From Nageia nagi (taxonomy: Eukaryota > Pinophyta), in assembly GCA_050084985.1 (NCBI GenBank), contig JBITNC010000001.1:142972001-143036000 (forward strand): a DNA stretch of 64,000 bases, given 5' to 3'. The notes under the pieces were generated by a model. That model searched no databases. It had not been told where the DNA came from and saw nothing but the letters and a program-made list of their open reading frames with translations. The translations under genes were made by a program, and so were the position numbers. Each line of letters starts with the position of its first letter. Positions within the stretch are counted from its first letter, which is position 1. This document shows positions 34,931-45,474 of this stretch, in pieces.

Positions 34931-35772
34931 TGTTTACAAATAAAATTGAGTGTGTAAATAAATAAATAAATAAGCAAATATCTACAAACTCAATATTATC
35001 TGTATTTAAGCTACGGATAGCGATTTATTCTAGATAACAAATAACAAAATAACCAATTCAGAAATGTAATTATAATTATATCAAACAAGACTATGGTTTG
35101 TATACTTACCTCATGGAATGTACCTGACAATGAGAGATGAAGATGTTGGCGATGTACTGATGATGAACTGCCTCTCAAAAACGTAGTCACCTATGAAGAT
35201 GCAAAAAGAGGACCACGGGCGGTCCGTTTCAGAGATAATAGAGCGTCGGCGGTGTTCCTGGTTCATAAGGTAGCACCAATGGCCTTCTTTTGATGATTTT
35301 TGATCTCTTAATCAAGTCCAGAGCTTTAATACGGATGTCTTAGATAGCAGTGTGATATCTGAATAGATCGTAGATGTCAGGATAGCTCGCGAAAGGAAGC
35401 ACACAAACCACAGCCTTGTAGGTGGTACCAAGAGATACCTTAAGGGGTAGCCACTTACAAGACCATACGCGGGATCATGTGTATCCTTGTTGTTGTGGAA
35501 TTACTATTAGATCCCTTATTTATATAGATAATAGATAATACCGCCCATAGGTTGGCGTGCATCCACATAAATAAGGTTAATTCACAAGATTTAAGATAAA
35601 CACATCAATAAACAAGATAACCCATGCAATATTCAAGATAACTCATACAATATTCATATTCAAGCCAAACATTGATATTATCACTTTAATCCATTCAAGA
35701 CATATAGTTAGGCTAAGCATATTTCATTAATTTATTGATTTAAAAGCATAAAATCATTTTTATGTGTTAACA
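34931..35772 (-). repeat. Element D 3' LTR
   Basis: This 842-bp LTR starts TGTTTACAAATAAAATTGAG and ends TTTTTATGTGTTAACA. It pairs with 39886-40764. It has two copies of the AAGATAACCCATGCAATATTC unit, where the other LTR has four. It is the 3' LTR because coding runs on the minus strand. Confidence 0.95.
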
Positions 35773-35790
35773 GATGCCCCACTTTAGATG
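35773..35790 (-). promoter_or_regulatory. Element D candidate polypurine tract
   Basis: On the minus strand AAAGTGGGGCATC abuts the 3' LTR, a position expected for the plus-strand primer. It is purine-rich but not perfect. Confidence 0.45.
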
Positions 35791-36690
35791 TGAAATCGAA
35801 AGAATCATGAGGTGACTTGAGATTTTGCATTCAAAGTAAAACACAATATCATAGCAAACAATTTTGATAAGCAATGATAAACATTAACCATTCTAAACTT
35901 AAACAACATCATGATAAAGCTAGATATAGGTTGAGAGAACTCCCTTTTGATATTACCTTGGGCATGCTTGCCCCTTGCGTTTTGCTGTAGGAGGTGATAG
36001 CCTGATATGTCTGATAGCCTGATAACCTTACTGCGATGCTGATGACCCAAGACAACAAACTTGACAACACACATGACAATGACAGGATAGACAACTTGAC
36101 CGCACATGTCGACCGGACGACAACTTGACAAGACCACATCACAAGACCAAACATGACAACACATGACAACACACATGACAAGACATGATAACACACATGA
36201 CCAACTCACAAGACAAGACATGATAGCACACATGACCAACTCACAAGACAAGACATGATAACACACATGATAACACATGATAACCATAACCACACATAGG
36301 GGAGAGCTAAGTTTCCACACAATTGAGCCTTCGCACTAAGAGGTGTACTCCAGTTGCATGAGAATCGAACTCTGCAAAACAATGATAAGATGATATATGA
36401 GAGCTAAGTTCCACACAACTGAGCCTTCGCACCAAAGGGTGTACTCCAGTTGCATGAGAACCGAACTCTGCAAAACAAGTGATAAACTGATGGAGCTAAC
36501 ACTCCACCAAGAAGCATGATAAGCTGATTTTCTGGATAAAGGAACGTAGGCAATCCTTTCTTAACAGATATGGAGCACGGGCGCTCCTATTCTGAACTCA
36601 AACTGACTCTCTAATTTTCTTTTATGATGTCTTCTCGCATGATCATTCCTTTAGTACACTCTTATACCACCCAGACACCCATATCGACCC
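35791..36690 (-). repeat. Element D 3' untranslated region with tandem repeats
   Basis: No pol domain is found here. Imperfect ACACATGACCAACTCACAAG-type units (about 33 bp, with shorter ACATGACAAC variants) run from about 36110 to 36290. A 97-bp block (GAGCTAAGTT...CTCTGCAAAACAA) is duplicated at 36304 and 36401. The long Cys/Val-rich minus frame 36320-35805 is a by-product of these repeats. Confidence 0.75.
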
Positions 36691-36699
36691 GTAGGCCAC

Positions 36700-37290
36700 C
36701 TAAATGTAATACTTCTTCAAATGCCTAGCATTAATGGGATTTTTGAGAATCTCCCCATCCAATGTAGACAACCTGTAGGCACCCCTACCAAATACTTCTG
36801 TAATAAGGTATGGTCCCACCCAATTTGGCTCAAACTTTCCTTTAAGCTCATCTCTGGCTGTAGTATTGGAAATATTCTCTTGCAAGACCATATCTCCAAC
36901 CTCAAAATCCTTAGAGACCACCCTCTTGCCATATGATAGTGTTCCTCTCTTAAATGGCTTTACCTTGTAGCAAAAGTTGCCCCAAGGTGTTCTAAAAGTT
37001 ATTTTATGTTGATCACTCTCTTTGATTTTAATCCGATTATATCTCAAAAAGTCATCCATAAATGACAACATCTCATATCCTGTAAGCTTCTTAACCGAAA
37101 CTACATTAGCCATCCATTCTAAGTAGTCTTTGGATCTTATGAATCCAAATTCTAGCAATTTCTCTATTTCCTTCTTTACGAGCAATGAAAAATTAAAAGG
37201 CATCTTTTGTGGCTTTTGTTCTACTGGAATTGCCCCTTTTTCGACCACCACACAGTTCTCATCTAACCCTGGCATATCTATTTTTAGCAT
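36700..37290 (-). pseudogene. Element D collapsed RT-integrase remnant (196 codons, open)
   Basis: The frame begins in the RT entry region (PVEQKPQKMPFNFSLLVKKE, FGFIRSKDYLEWMANVVSVK), jumps to YEMLSFMDDFLRYNRIKI (family DGFSGYNQI) and then HKITFRTPWGNFCYKVKPF. It then passes without a stop into the integrase C-terminus: YGKRVVSKDFEVGDMVLQEN, FEPNWVGPYLITEVFGRGAY, ARHLKKYY (GPY/F-like module). The RT catalytic YxDD, all of RNase H and the integrase D,D,E core are missing. At least two deletions kept the frame. It cannot make active RT or integrase, so mobilisation would need enzymes from a complete relative. Confidence 0.9.
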
Positions 37291-37671
37291 TCATGGTGTT
37301 TCTTGAGAGCTGATATTAACTTCTTCAATTTCTTCATTCAACCAGGTAACCTCAACTTCTGATGGCAAAGAAAATGGTAACTCTCCCAATCCTTCAATCT
37401 TATCATCTCTAGATTCCTCAAAACAAGCATGTATATCTAGCCAATGCATTTGAACTCTCTTTTCATGCTTTATTAGATATTCTGTTCTAGCGCCTAATGT
37501 TTCTAAAAAGGCATCATCATTCTGAAATAGATCTATAGTGTGTATAACATCTTCCTCATCAATCTCGTAATCAATAACATAACAACTGCTTACCCATTCG
37601 TCGATCTGCACCATTTCTAGGATTCCGTCCTACCAATCGTGATCACCACCCTGATACTGAATTATATTTGA
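37291..37671 (-). pseudogene. Element D linker between protease and RT
   Basis: Same frame as the protease and the RT remnant, separated only by two TAG codons at Gln positions (37669-37671 region and about 37620) and a TGA near 37291, probably from CGA. The open piece 37614-37291 is acidic (EIDEEDVIHTIDLFQNDDAF, VTWLNEEIEEVNI). It matches no domain I know, but this is the usual spacer upstream of RT in such elements. Confidence 0.65.
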
Positions 37672-38410
37672 CTAATTTTTCTTTATTTTTTCCTTAGAAA
37701 AGGATCGCCGATGGTCCTTTATCGTAAGAGAAGGATACGGGTGTTCTTCTTCTTTACCCTGCTGTTGCTCGGTGAAGTTTTTGTCCAAACTGATTTCATT
37801 ATCATTTGTGATAACGTATGAACCAATCCCGATATCCATCACGTTAATTTTTTGTAATGCTTTTCTGTAAATCTGATCATTCCTAGCTTGAAGGGTATTA
37901 TCTTCCACATCACATGGAACAAGTCTCTCTGGGAGGACAAGGTTACATTGCTTGGCCATCTGCTCATCTACCTCAACCTTATAAACATTCCCCTCAAAAT
38001 AGAATTTAAAACACCTATGTAATGTTGATGCCACTCCATCCATATCATCTATCCAAGGTCTACCAAGAATAAAGTTGAATGAAGGCTTTCCTTCCATGAT
38101 ATAAAACAGAGTATCAATCACTTTATTACCAACCTTAATCGGTAGTGTGATAGTTCCTGCACATTTTCTAGGTATACCATCAAATCCTTTAACTCTCATG
38201 CTAGTTTCTTCCCTTGGAGGTAGCACATCCAGATTGAATAGCTCCAACAAGTGAGTGGTAGCAATATTCAGGGTTGCCCCACTATCTATCAATGACCTCT
38301 TAATTGTTATTCCAAAAACATTCACCTCTATGAACAAAGGTGAATGAAGCTTAGTGATGTCCTTACTAGGCTTTTCCCTAGGGTTAAATGCAATAACTTC
38401 CCTTTACTCC
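37672..38410 (-). pseudogene. Element D aspartic protease
   Basis: Retropepsin-like: FIEVNVFGITIKRSLIDSGA contains the catalytic DSGA, followed by TLNIATTHLLELFNL, a flap-like IPRKCAGTITLPIKVGNKVI, and FNFILGRPWIDDM, which is the ILGRPW signature of plant gypsy proteases. It cleaves Gag-Pol. The sequence upstream (NPREKPSKDITKLHSPL) is in the same frame from about 38400. A small indel near 38395 separates it from the gag-derived frame. The catalytic residues are intact. Confidence 0.9.
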
Positions 38411-39203
38411 AAATCTTAGCTTTTTCTGCAAAAGAAGCAATAGAAATATTTCGATCTATCTGAATATTCCTAAAAACTTGATTCATCATCTCCTTGTGAG
38501 GTGCTGAAATCTGAAGTAACTCAAAAAGACTAACCTTAGCTTGTGTGCTCTTTAATTGCTCAATCAAATCAAAACTTCTAGGATCTTTTGGTAACTCCCT
38601 CCCGCAGGTAACTGGATCAACCATTTCCCTAGCTCTCCCTCTTGTGAGTGCCGCACAAACATCATCATGGAAGATCACATTGACATGTTGTTCTTTCTCT
38701 ATATCTTTGACCTTTGCCAGACACACATAGAATCCATCTTCTATGAGCTTCTGTATTCTATCCCTAAGGCTTCCACACCCATTAGTAGCATGGCCCTTAT
38801 TCTGATGATACTCACAATACTTATCTTCTCTATACCAAGTAGGTCTTTCTGCTGTAGGATCTTCTTCACACTTAGGTAAGGGTTGTAACAACTCTTTCGC
38901 CACAAGGTCTTTTAAAATATATCTCGGTGGTATAGGAAATTTCACGAATTTCCTTTCTTTTGTCTCACTTGTCTTCTCATCCACATGGATAGTTTTCTCC
39001 TGCGATCTCCTATCCCTTGCTTTGATCTCATCTTCACTACCATACTTTACAAGGCCTTTTTCTTTCTCCAACAATTTATACGTCATATCCGAAAATGTAA
39101 GATGTGTATAATCAATAACATATGATTGTAAGGGCAATATAACAGCTTCTTTAAAAATGTTATTTACCTCTTTTTCATTAATCTGGTCTTCACTTACTGC
39201 CAT
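38328..39203 (-). pseudogene. Element D gag C-terminal part with zinc motif
   Basis: The 291-codon frame continues gag after a small frame change at about 39200. It contains a Lys/Glu-rich linker (SEDEIKARDRRSQEKTIHVD-like), FPIPPRYILKDLVAKELLQP, and a CxxH...H...C motif CEYHQNKGHATNGC near 38780-38800, the variant zinc knuckle of Tat/Athila-type elements. The last 20 or so codons after the indel at 38395 are out of frame and not native. Confidence 0.85.
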
Positions 39204-39799
39204 GTCTTCTTAAACCTTACAACAAATTTGTCTAGTTGCTCATCACTGTCTTGCTTGATAGCACATAAATCTGATAGCATAACTTCCTTCTTAATGTTAT
39301 GCTTATATTGCTCTAGAAACAAATTACTGAACTCCTCAAATGATGTGATGGACCCTTCAGGTAATGCATAAAACCATTCTCGAGCATCTCCTTCCAAGCT
39401 CTGGGGGAAGAATTTAGCTTGCAATCTTTGGTCTGTACCAATTTTGAGTTCACACTCATCCTTGAATCCTTGTATATGTCTTCTTGGATCTCCTTCACCA
39501 TTGAACTTACTGAATTTTGGCTCTTTGTAGTCGGCTGGTGGCATGTGTCTACGAATCTCATCACATAAAGGACTACCAAATTTGTTAGAATCATTAGGCA
39601 GAGCTGATCCCCTTGCCAACCTGTCTATCTGCCTTTGCATACCTTCCATAGTAGCTTGAAAATTACTATTGTCACCCTCAGCACTATTTTGCATTCCTCT
39701 AGATCCTTTTGTATCATCATGTCTGGTTTCTACCAATAATTCATCCAAATCCCTTTTTGAAAGATTACGCAAGAATAACTTAAGCTGCTCCATACTCAA
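39194..39799 (-). pseudogene. Element D gag N-terminal part
   Basis: ATG at 39799 (MSMEQLKLFLRNLSKRDL) is the first Met after the primer-binding site and leader. A Retrotrans_gag domain follows: YKEPKFSKFNGEGDPRRHIQ, FFPQSLEGDAREWFYALPEG, FSNLFLEQYKHNIKKEVMLS, KQDSDEQLDKFVVRFKKTW. It forms the particle shell. The frame breaks at the end (TGGCAGTAAG) and continues in 39203-38328 by a one- or two-base shift, so it may be a point lesion rather than programmed frameshifting. Confidence 0.9.
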
Positions 39800-39865
39800 A
39801 ATACTTCACAAAATAGATGTTAGTCTTAACTAAAACCTTTAGGGTTTTAGTATAATGATGTGTAC

Positions 39866-39884
39866 TTCATGTCGGGTTCACCAA
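39866..39884 (-). promoter_or_regulatory. Element D candidate primer-binding site
   Basis: On the minus strand TTTGGTGAACCCGACATGA lies directly inside the 5' LTR, where the tRNA primer should anneal. The tRNA was not identified. Confidence 0.5.
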
Positions 39885-39885
39885 A

Positions 39886-40764
39886 TGTTTACAAATAAAA
39901 TTGAGCGTGTAAATAAATAAATAAGCAAATATCTACAAACTCAATATTATCTGTATTTAAGCTACGGATAGCGATTTATTCTAGATAACAAATAACAAAA
40001 TAACCAATTCAGAAATGTAATTATAATTATATCAAACAAGACTGTGGTTTGTATACTTACCTCACGGAACGTACCTGACAATGAGAGATGAAGATGTTGG
40101 CGATGTACTGATGATGAACTGCCTCTCAAAAACATAGTCACCTGTGAAGATGCAAAAAGAGGACCGCGGGCGGTCCGTTTTAGAGATAATAGAGCACCGA
40201 CGGTGTTCTTGGTTCTAAGGCAACACCGGTGACCTTCTTTTGATGATTTTTGATCTCTCAATCAAGTCTAGAGCTTTAATATGGATGTCTCAGATAGCAG
40301 TGTGATATCAGAATAGATCGTAGATGTCAGGATAGCTCGCGAAAGGAAGCACACAAACCACAGCCTTGTAGGCGGTACCAAGAGATACCTTAAGGGGTAG
40401 CCACTTACAAGACCATACGCGGGATCATGTGTATCCTTGTTGTTGTGGACTTACTATTAGATCCCTTATTTATATAGATAATAGATAATACCGCCCATAG
40501 GTCGGCGTGCATCCACATAAATAAGGTTAATTCACAAGATTTAAGATAAACACATCAATAAACAAGATAACCCATGCAATATTCAAGATAACCCATGCAA
40601 TATTCAAGATAACCCATGCAATATTCAAGATAACCCATACAATATTCATATTCAAGCCAAACATTGATATTATCACTTTAATCCATTCAAGACATATAGT
40701 TAGGCTAAGCATATTTCATTAATTTATTGATTTAAAAGCATAAAATCATTTTTATGTGTTAACA
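39886..40764 (-). repeat. Element D 5' LTR
   Basis: This 879-bp LTR is nearly identical to 34931-35772. Sample differences are CTATGG/CTGTGG, CATGGAATG/CACGGAACG and GGACCACGGG/GGACCGCGGG. It contains four tandem 21-bp units at about 40563-40646. Confidence 0.95.
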
Positions 40765-40769
40765 GGATG
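40765..40769. repeat. Element D target-site duplication, right (GGATG)
   Basis: GGATG directly after TGTTAACA. It is identical to 34926-34930. Confidence 0.93.
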
Positions 40770-42996
40770 ACTAAAATGGAGACTAATTTTGAGAAGGAGC
40801 TAGAACAAGAGAACGAGGCCCAAAGCGATTCCATCTTGATAGCATCCAAAATGATTTTATAAATATTGCAAGGAGTAGGAATATCCCAAATGATCAACAA
40901 GGGGATGATGAGATGGCAATATATGGGCCAAGCCAAGTGGAATGAAACCCATTTATAATAGGTCCTAATGCAACCCATCATTACTAATAGTGAACTAAGC
41001 TAACCTTCTTCATATTATATCTAGGGCTATCAATGTCCATGATCAAAGGTGTCAATAATGGGAGAAAATACCACTCATAAAGTTTTATAAGAAAGCATAA
41101 AACCAATGATGTAGGAACCTAAAGTAGAAGACACAATGAAGGAATATGAAAATGAACTGATGCAATGAAGATCATAGTCAAATCCATTATGATAATCATA
41201 AATAACACATCAGTACAACCTACCATCAATATTCCTATAAGTTCTATCACCACCATTGTAGACCCATTTTCTTTTTTCTATTCTAAAAACCCATCTACCT
41301 TATCATCAAACCCTACTATCATGGAAATGAATACCTCCTCAGATGTAGTCAATAAGAACATCCCATAACCATTCCTTACAAAATCCACCAAATCTACTAT
41401 TGTTAACATCATCAAAACCATAACCCCATGTTATGTTTGTCACACAAATTTAGTGAACCCATCTGCATTATTTTCTCCTATTATTTAGATATATGAAATC
41501 CATAAGAGTATTAAGCTATATCATGTCCCACTACTGAAGGACATAAATGAATCAGTAGGGATAACCCACCAATACCAGTATCTAAATCAACATAAAATAT
41601 TAATTAATGAATTAATCATATTGAAATGAGATAGCAATCACACCCTTACTTGATACTTCATCCAAACCAACACCAAATTAAAATTTCTCTAGGATAAAAC
41701 CTTCAAAGTTGTGAGGCTTTTACACACATAATTCCTAGATTTCCCTATTGCACTAAATGCATATGTTGGTAATAACCTTATGGTTTTAATCAAAAAAATC
41801 CATTACTACCCCTACTCAACACCCTGAAGATCCCATTCTACTAAAAAATGTTACCAAATAGCTCCCAAATCTAGTCATTGATCCCAACCAATTCTTTACA
41901 ATGACCCTTAGATTAGCTATCAACACACTATTGGAGAAAGGCAACTTTTCGAAATAGAGAACCATAGGTACAATGGGGACTAGATAAAGTTCATTGGATA
42001 GTTGGAAATTTTGAAATGAAAGATAGAAATACAATTGGAGCATTACAAAATCACATGTGCAAACATTGATATCATCATCTAGATGAATTCTACATCAAAG
42101 TAACTCTAGAAAATCAAAACCTAGCTAGCTTCCAAAGATGCAAAAATACAAGTACTTAGCTAGACACCAGAGCAAGGTGAATATTGCAAGAATAAGTTCT
42201 AAGCAATGTCCATCAAACTTTGTACTAGTCCATGATAAATGACTAGTGTATGACTACAATAGACTGTTTATCAATAATAATCCACTAATAGGGAGAATAA
42301 CATAACCTACCAATTTTAATGACTCCAAGAAAGATAGAGAAAATAAAATGATGTATTAGAAGGAGAAGATGTATAAAGAAGTATGAGAAATATTACAAAG
42401 AGAAAAGAAACTTATCCAAAAAAATACCTCAAAGAGAATAGTCTCATGCACTAGCTTTACATTTGACATTAAAAAAGTCTTTGGTCTACCTAATGATATT
42501 CAATGGAGAATCATGGCAAAGTTATATGAACAAAAGAGGTTGGAAGCTTGGAAATTACAAGTTCAAGGAGATAATTTATTTAAATAAATGGTAAAAAAAT
42601 ATTCTTGGAGGAATATTTTGTTTTTGATCTTATCTAAAATAATTTCCTCCTTTGGCTATGTGAACCCCTCAAATACTTTTGGATTGTGCCACCCACCTAT
42701 TGTTGAATGCATTTGGAGTGATGCCTCTTTATTTCTTTGTATAACCATATGAATTGTTATGGATCACTACCCACCTACCTTATGAGAAGATAATATTTGA
42801 GTGAAGTAACTATTTCATTTATAACTAGGGCCCCATCCTAGTTACATCCCTACAAAGATGACAACAAAACCAACCAAGGATTGCCAACTAAAGAGATGAA
42901 GATAAGAATGACTTTGGATAAAGTTTCATAAAAATTCACTATATATCAATGGAAAACAATATTTAAGTAAGGCTTGGTGATGAAACTATATGTAAG
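40770..42996 (+). other. Degraded coding region to the right of element D
   Basis: Interrupted plus-strand readings (METNFEKELEQENEAQSDSI near 40782; MAKLYEQKRLEAWKLQVQGD near 42520) resemble no standard pol domain. Bases 42590-42620 (AAAAAAATATTCTTGGAGGA) align with 56478-56505 in element B's extra ORF (AAAAAATATTCATGGAGAAA). This suggests an ORF of the same kind, broken by element D, as part of the host element (possibly C). The element identity is tentative. Confidence 0.35.
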
Positions 42997-43006
42997 TTGG
43001 GGAGGG
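42997..43006 (+). promoter_or_regulatory. Candidate polypurine tract
   Basis: GTTGGGGAGGG directly precedes TGTTAGTAGGAATG, the usual PPT-LTR junction layout of plus-strand LTR elements. Confidence 0.5.
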
Positions 43007-43465
43007 TGTTAGTAGGAATGATAATTTCAAAGGCTCAAGTAACAACTAGCAACTTACAATTAACTATTCTCCCCTCACCTAGGTGACTCTACATCTAGTT
43101 CTTGGTATGGGAATACAAACTTAATTGATGCATCACCATCCCAATTATGATTGTTATGAAGTATCATTCCAAAGTATCAATCATAAATCCAAATAGCCTA
43201 TTGGGTCATATTAAAGATAAATAATGGGTCAAGCTAAGAGAGAGCAAAAGAGAATAAGTGGATGTAACCCACTAGATTGATAATCCCTAAGTATATGATT
43301 GTAAACTAGGATATATATTGTAGCATATTATATTCACTAGATTAGGTGAAGTTGTATTAAGTGATTTATACTATTAATAAAGACACCCCTCTCTAAAATT
43401 CAATTTAATATTCTCTTTGATTTGTTATATATATCTATATATCTTTCGTTAATACCTTTGCATGG
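43007..43465 (+). repeat. Candidate 3' LTR (plus-strand element, probably C)
   Basis: It starts TGTTAGTAGGAATGATAATT after a polypurine tract, holds an AATAAA signal at about 43377 (ATTAATAAAGACACCCC), and could end at ...ACCTTTGCA near 43464. A partner 5' LTR was not found, because the left end of element C is displaced by element E. The right boundary is uncertain. Confidence 0.45.
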
Positions 43466-43539
43466 ACAAAATCCTTTAATCTCATTTTTAAAAACAAAGC
43501 CTCTGACTGATATAATGATGACATAGAAAATTGGTGAAC

Positions 43540-44790
43540 ATTCCTATCATCAAGGAATCCTACCTAATATGCTTTTATATACCCTTCAATATCATTAGAA
43601 TTTTTAGTATTATAGCATAAACAAAAATAATTACCACTCAAATAGAAAATGATTGTCTTGCCTACTTTAAAAAATATGATACATGTAGAAAATGCATATA
43701 TCTTACCAAACTAACTACAAACATAATGTCTATACTCATATTTTTGAGATACATTAGGCTACCAATAAGTTACTTGTGTAGGGCTGCATTAAAAAGAGAA
43801 AAAGAGTCCTATTTATTTAACTTGCAACCTAAAATTGTTGGTGTATCAATAAGTTTATATTTTGGCATGGAAAATCTTAGAAAATATCATGAACATAATT
43901 GGTTTGAGTGATGAAAATACCTTTAGGTATTTATTTGACTTGCATACTAAGGATGTGTTATATTTTACCCAAGTCACTCATCTAAAACTCATTCATCATA
44001 ACAATCTTGAATTATTTTAGCATGATGGTGGACTTAGTCATGAAGATAATATCATCAACATACAAGCAAATTATGATGAAATTAGATCCATATACCTTTA
44101 TGTATAATGTTCATTCCTCTAAGAACCTATGATATTCATTATAATGAAAATATGAGTAAATTTTAGAGTACTAAGCTATATGTGCTTGTTTAAGTCTGTA
44201 ACAAGATTTCTTCAATATGCATATATTATATTCATAACCTGCTACTATGAATACTTTTGGTTGATCCACATAAACTTCTTCCTCCAGATCATCATTCAAG
44301 AAGGATGATTTTACATCCATTTGGTAAATAAGAATACCTAAATAGGAAGCTAGAACTAAAAGAGATCTAACTATATCAAGTCTATAAATTGGTGAAAATG
44401 TATATTCATAATTTAGTCCTTTTTTAGTATAACATTTTACTACAAGTTGAGATTTATGTCTGGTGATGTTTCCATCAATAAATTGTATTTCATATTATAT
44501 ATCCATTTGATGTTAAAAATGGTATTACCTTTTGATGAGGGACAAGTTCCCAAGAATCATTTTCCTAGATATTTTCTATCCCATCTTCCATAACCTTTCA
44601 CTAATATTCATTAGTTGTTTCTTGTTTGAAGTTGGAAGGATCAATAAAAGAAGACATTAAAGAATAGTTATCTTATGATCACCTTGCTTTGCATTTTATC
44701 TTTTGAATATTCTTGTAAAATTTTTATTCAATATTTAGGATTGTGGATGATCCTTATTGACCCATTTCTTTATATATTATCATAGGAGAA
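43540..44790 (-). pseudogene. Ty1/copia reverse transcriptase fragment
   Basis: The minus-strand reading follows copia RT (RVT_2) order: LVVKCYTKKGLNYEYTFSPI, VRSLLVLASYLGILIYQMDV with VKSSFLNDDLEEEVYVDQP, CYRLKQAH, then GSNFIIICLYVDDIIFMTKS with the catalytic YVDD, MMNEFEMSDLG-like, and IFITQTNYVHDIL. It lacks gag, integrase and LTRs in view. Stops are scattered. A short plus-strand frame at 43726-43911 is a shadow. Confidence 0.87.
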
Positions 44791-45059
44791 AGACATCCAA
44801 CCTTTATAGTGGAGATAAGATAAAATAGCATTTAAATTTTTTGGTTGAACAACTGTAAAGTATTATAATCATATTTTTACCAACTTATCCACTTTTGGAT
44901 TTTTCTTTGATACTTTCTTAAAGTATATTGTTTAATAATGTAACCAAATTTATACCTAATAATTACATCTTCTCAAAAGTCTCTATAATATTTCAATTTG
45001 TGCATATTTTACAATAATAATATTAATCACTATACATGAATTATTGACCTTCTTAGTTA

Positions 45060-45470
45060 TGTAGACTATCTTGAGGGATATTTGAACTTCATTGCAAAAA
45101 TACCTATAAACCTTGAAATGGGTGTGTGCATTTGTGTACTTGGTGCATGTAAATCAAATGTTATGGTTTATGTAGGTTATTTTGAGTGAGCTTTGAACTT
45201 CACTACAAAAATACCTATAAATCCTAAAATGGATGTGTGCATGTGTGTATTTGGTGCATGTAAATCGAATGTTTTGGTTTATGCATGCTATATCAAGGGA
45301 GATTTGAACTCAAATGCTAAAATACCCATAAAACTTGAATTGGATGTGTGCATGTGTCAACTTGGTGCTTGTAAATTGAATGTTATGGTTCATACAGGCT
45401 ATCTTGAGGAAGATTTGAACTTTAGTTCCAAAATATATACATAAACCCTAAAATAGGTGAGTGCACAATG
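45060..45470 (+). repeat. 111-bp tandem repeat, in frame (37-residue unit)
   Basis: TTTGAAC-containing units start at 45081, 45192, 45303 and 45414, an exact 111-bp period, i.e. 37 codons. The plus-strand frame 45193-45444 spans more than two units: LNFTTKIPINPKMDVCMCVF, GACKSNVLVYACYIKGD, then LNSNAKIPIKLELDVCMCQL, GACKLNVMVHTGYLEED. C-x-C and GACK are conserved between units. The first unit is cut by one TGA at about 45187. No family was recognised. Confidence 0.85.
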
Positions 45471-45474
45471 CAAA

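Larger units (their letters stand above)
34931..40764 (-). mobile_element. Element D: young, internally deleted Ty3/gypsy retrotransposon
   Basis: The two LTRs are 34931-35772 and 39886-40764, both TGTTTACA...TGTTAACA. A 5-bp target duplication GGATG flanks the element at 34926-34930 and 40765-40769. The coding strand is minus: gag, a gag-pro continuation, protease and a collapsed RT/integrase remnant. The interior is only 4.1 kb, too short for a complete pol. LTRs differ at a few percent of positions, mostly transitions, plus a copy-number change of a 21-bp repeat. CpG and CAG/CTG are far more frequent here than in the neighbourhood. It is the most recent insertion whose two ends are both visible. 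Confidence 0.95.

Noticed and set aside
35805-36320. 171-codon Cys/Val-rich open frame on the minus strand
   Set aside because: It lies in the tandem-repeat 3' untranslated part of element D, its composition follows the repeat, and it has no relation to the pol frame.
39194-39203. Programmed frameshift between gag and the following frame in element D
   Set aside because: The overlap is only ten bases with no slippery heptamer that I could identify, and another small indel occurs near 38395, so point damage is the simpler explanation.
40527-40712. Minus-strand frame with repeated NIAWVIL units
   Set aside because: It is an artefact of the 21-bp tandem repeat (multiple of three) in element D's LTR; the other LTR has fewer units.
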